A stretch of 64,000 nt of DNA from Sinotaia quadrata (taxonomy: Eukaryota; Mollusca; Gastropoda; Architaenioglossa; Viviparidae), in contig CM054182.1 of NCBI GenBank assembly GCA_028829895.1, positions 36,154,879-36,218,878 of the forward strand, read 5' to 3'. The notes under the pieces were generated by a model that was given only the letters and a program-made list of their open reading frames with translations, was not told where the DNA came from and made no database searches. Made by a program: the position numbers and the translations under genes. Below, one piece after another: positions 61,455 to 64,000 of this stretch (position 1 is the first letter of the stretch; every line of letters begins with the position of its first letter).

Positions 61455-62150
61455 TATTGAGATTCTGTCGCACACATTGCGTAATTAAACTTGTGTAGGC
61501 CTACATACTGAGTGAGATTCGTGCTGCACACATTGCGTAATTAAACTTGTGTAGGCCTACATACTGAGTGAGATTCGTGTTGCACACATTGCGTAATTAA
61601 ACTTGTGTAGGCCTACATACTGAGTGAGATTCGTGTTGCACACATTGCGTAATTAAACTTGTGTAACCCTACATACTGAGTGAGATTCGTGTTGCACACA
61701 TTGCGTAATTAAACTTGTGTAGGCCTACATACTGAGTGAGATTCGTGTTATACACATTGCGTAATTAACCTTGTATGGGCTTATATACTGAGTGAGATTC
61801 TGTTGCACACATTGCGTAATTAAACTTGTGTAGGCCTACATACTGAGTGAGATTCGTGTTGCACACATTGCGTAATTAAACTTGTGTAAGCCTACATACT
61901 TAGTGAGATTCGTGTTGCACACATTGCGTAATTAAACTTGTGTAGGCCTACATACTGAGTGAGATTCGTGTTGCACACACATTGTGTAATTAAACTTGCG
62001 TATGCCTACATACTGAGTGAGATTCGTGTTGCACACATTGCGTAATTAAACTTGTGTAGGCCTACATACTGAGTGAGATTCGTGTTGTACACATTGCGTA
62101 ATTAACCTTGTATGGGCTTATATACTGTGAGATTCTGTTGCATACATTGG
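61455..62150 (+). repeat. 56-bp minisatellite, about 12 copies, each with a 10-bp palindrome
   Basis: The unit is GTGAGATTCGTGTTGCACAC, then ATTGCGTAATTAAACTTGTG, then TAGGCCTACATACTGA, with starts at 61512, 61568 and onward every 56 bases. Most units contain the perfect palindrome GTAGGCCTAC. Two copies (near 61770 and 62115) share a variant block, TTATATACTG with TGTATGGGC, suggesting a higher-order duplication. Confidence 0.97.
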
Positions 62151-62619
62151 ATATCGGTTTGCAACTTAAAGTGCATGTGTTTTATCTCAATTTTCGTCCT
62201 CTTTAATTACCTATTCATGATTCTGTCATGTACACATCGCCAGCAATTTAAATTTAACAGTTTATTCACTGAAGTGATACTTGATTGTAAGATTAGCCTG
62301 ACAGACTGACTGGGTTATGGGGGACTGAAGCTATTTATAGCTTCAACTCCAGCTAAGGTCAATGCAGCAGATTGGAGGCGGAAAACGGAAAAGAAACTCA
62401 CTTTTAGATTTAAGTTTCGGTTGGACTCCATGCTTCGATTGTTGTAGACTGAAAAAAAAAACATATTGTAGTATGGCCTTGGTTTAACCATTAATTATTT
62501 ACTTTTTTTTTTTTTTTTTTAGCCCAAATGGCTTCTAGAGAATTGCGATCAGTGTTAAACTAATCTTGCCACTTCAATGAACAAAACTGTAATAATATTT
62601 GATTCTACGAACACACGCA
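62151..62619. other. non-coding spacer
   Basis: Contains a short inverted word pair (GAAGCTATTTATAGCTTC at about 62328-62345, a perfect palindrome) and a run of 20 T at 62502-62521. No gene is seen. Confidence 0.55.
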
Positions 62620-62850
62620 CGTACACAAACACAGAGACAAATAAATACGGGTTGTGTTGTATCCCTGTTCTGGCGTGATTACTGCTTAATGCGCGCGCAC
62701 ACAAACACAGAGACAAATAAATACGGGTTGTGTTGTGTCCCTGTTCTGGCGTGATTACTGCTTAATGCGCACGCACACAAACACAGAGACAAATAAATAC
62801 GGGTTGTGTTGTATCCCTGTTCTGGCGTGATTACTGCTTAATGCGCGCGC
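62620..62850 (+). repeat. 76-bp tandem repeat, three copies
   Basis: ACAGAGACAAATAAATACGG begins at 62631, 62707 and 62783. Each is followed by GTTGTGTTGT(A/G)TCCCTGTTC and GGCGTGATTACTGCTTAATG, then GCGCGC or GCACGC. Copies are nearly identical. Confidence 0.97.
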
Positions 62851-62945
62851 ACAATAATAACACGATAAGTATCAGGGACAATACTGATCTTTAAATAATT
62901 TACATAGAATTGAATATTCAAGTACTTCCCTTTGAACTACTAAGC

Positions 62946-63265
62946 GAAATCTTTTTCACTTCCAGTGCTAATGTCTTTAGTCTCAAGATACTGTAGATGA
63001 GCTTAATACATGTAATGCTGTTTTACTAAAGGAAATCTTTCCCACTTCCCAGTGCTAATGTCTTTAGTCTCAAGACACTGTAGATGAGCTTAATACATAT
63101 AATGCTGTTTTTCTAAAGGAAATCTTTCCCACTTCCAGTGCCAATGTCTTTAGTCTCAAGACAATTGAATATTCTATTTCTTTATGTAGATGAGTTTAAT
63201 AATAATATTACCAAGAGAAATCTTTCATACTTTCAGCGCTAATGTCTTATCTCAAGATTATCTTT
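62946..63265 (+). repeat. 86-87 bp tandem repeat, about 3.5 copies
   Basis: GAAATCTTTC.CACTTCCAGT begins at 62946, 63032, 63119 and 63217 (the last diverged). Units share AATGTCTTTAGTCTCAAGA and TGTAGATGAGCTTAATACAT. The array lies less than 100 bases from the 76-bp array but is unrelated in sequence. Confidence 0.95.
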
Positions 63266-64000
63266 CTACACGAATATTGATAGAGATCTAATCTACTGCC
63301 ATGATGTCTGCAGAATGTCAGATCTCCTCCTTAATGATCCTAATGTTCTGATTTAATTATTTTGACTCAACACCCCAACCCACTAGCAGAGGATCAAACA
63401 TAGGTCTTGAGTAACAAATTTATTTAAATAAACCTGTTTAAATACAATATAGCAACACCGATAGTGGATGAATTTGGCTGTCTTCCTCAAAACATTTCGA
63501 ATTGAACAGACACTTCAAATGTCCGTGTGCGTCAAATATATTATAAATATATAAATTAATCTATTCTAAGGGCTTGACACTTTTGCCGTCCGAGTGTAAT
63601 TTAAATAATTATCACCTCCACACGCTATAGGTTCAAAAGAAAACAATGATACAATTGCAATCATCACAAGTGCCGAGTTGTGACGAGATTGGATATGGAG
63701 AATAAAAATAGAATATACACGACTTGTGGTAATGCAGACAGATGACATAGTTGTCCCAGGTCATAAAAAAAATGGAATGAAAAGCGATTCAATCAACACA
63801 CAGTTATTTCCAAGTTCACAAAGAAAATACAAACACTCTAACTCGGAGTAACTGTAATTTCTGGTAAACGAAAGGAAATCGACCTGTAATCGATTTTTGA
63901 GCCAAACTACTTGACAGTAGTTTATTAGCACTGTGTTTCCATTCCTTTCCTAATAACGTCACTAGACAAAACTGCTTGCTATTATCTTTACTATATTACC
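63266..64000. other. non-coding end of window
   Basis: No repeat, gene or mobile element is recognised. The only open frame of note on the minus strand (63566-63748) has no supporting feature. Confidence 0.5.

Noticed and set aside
45750..63265. CRISPR array
   Set aside because: The repeats are head-to-tail without unique spacers, in eukaryotic DNA.
60..64000. Telomeric TTAGGG array that would prove a subtelomere
   Set aside because: No run of TTAGGG or CCCTAA was seen anywhere in the window.

Overview
This is a window of animal (metazoan) nuclear DNA. It is AT-rich, its genes are interrupted by introns with GT...AG borders, and it carries metazoan transposon remnants and microsatellites. 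The best guess is a lophotrochozoan, probably a mollusc. That guess rests on the style of the repeats (RTE-type reverse transcriptase remnant, a multicopy invertebrate cysteine-rich family, abundant minisatellites) and is inference.

The only convincing protein-coding gene lies on the + strand between about 4.16 and 28.29 kb. I see its last seven coding exons, about 1.7 thousand codons, most of them in one 4.2-kb exon. The C-terminus is an extended PHD zinc finger with the layout and wording of vertebrate TCF20 and RAI1. The gene therefore looks like the invertebrate homologue of that chromatin-regulator pair. Its first exon or exons are not identified and are probably left of the window or in 1-4163. 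A likely 3'UTR exon starts at 30654, with poly(A) signals at about 30.79 kb and possibly 38.71 kb.

Layout: 1-430, minus-strand remnant of an RTE-like non-LTR retrotransposon. 431-4163, AT-rich non-coding. 4164-30.8 kb, the TCF20/RAI1-like gene; its introns hold a broken cysteine-rich multicopy gene (21.06-22.13 kb, minus strand), a possible piggyBac-type non-autonomous element (24.25-25.08 kb), Tigger-like terminal sequence and small repeats. 30.8-40.4 kb, AT-rich non-coding with one short MITE (37.5-37.7 kb) and microsatellites. 40.4-45.7 kb, visibly less AT-rich non-coding DNA with a GC-rich tandem repeat at 43.5 kb. 45.75-63.3 kb, an exceptionally dense series of unrelated minisatellites (units of 25 to 107 bp) and long TG/GA and CA/CT tracts. 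63.3-64 kb, nothing recognised.

I found no second gene downstream of 31 kb. Most open frames there are by-products of tandem repeats whose unit length is a multiple of three, or of dinucleotide tracts. I found no rRNA gene, CRISPR array or complete transposase. I did not run a covariance or similarity search, so small RNA genes could be missed.
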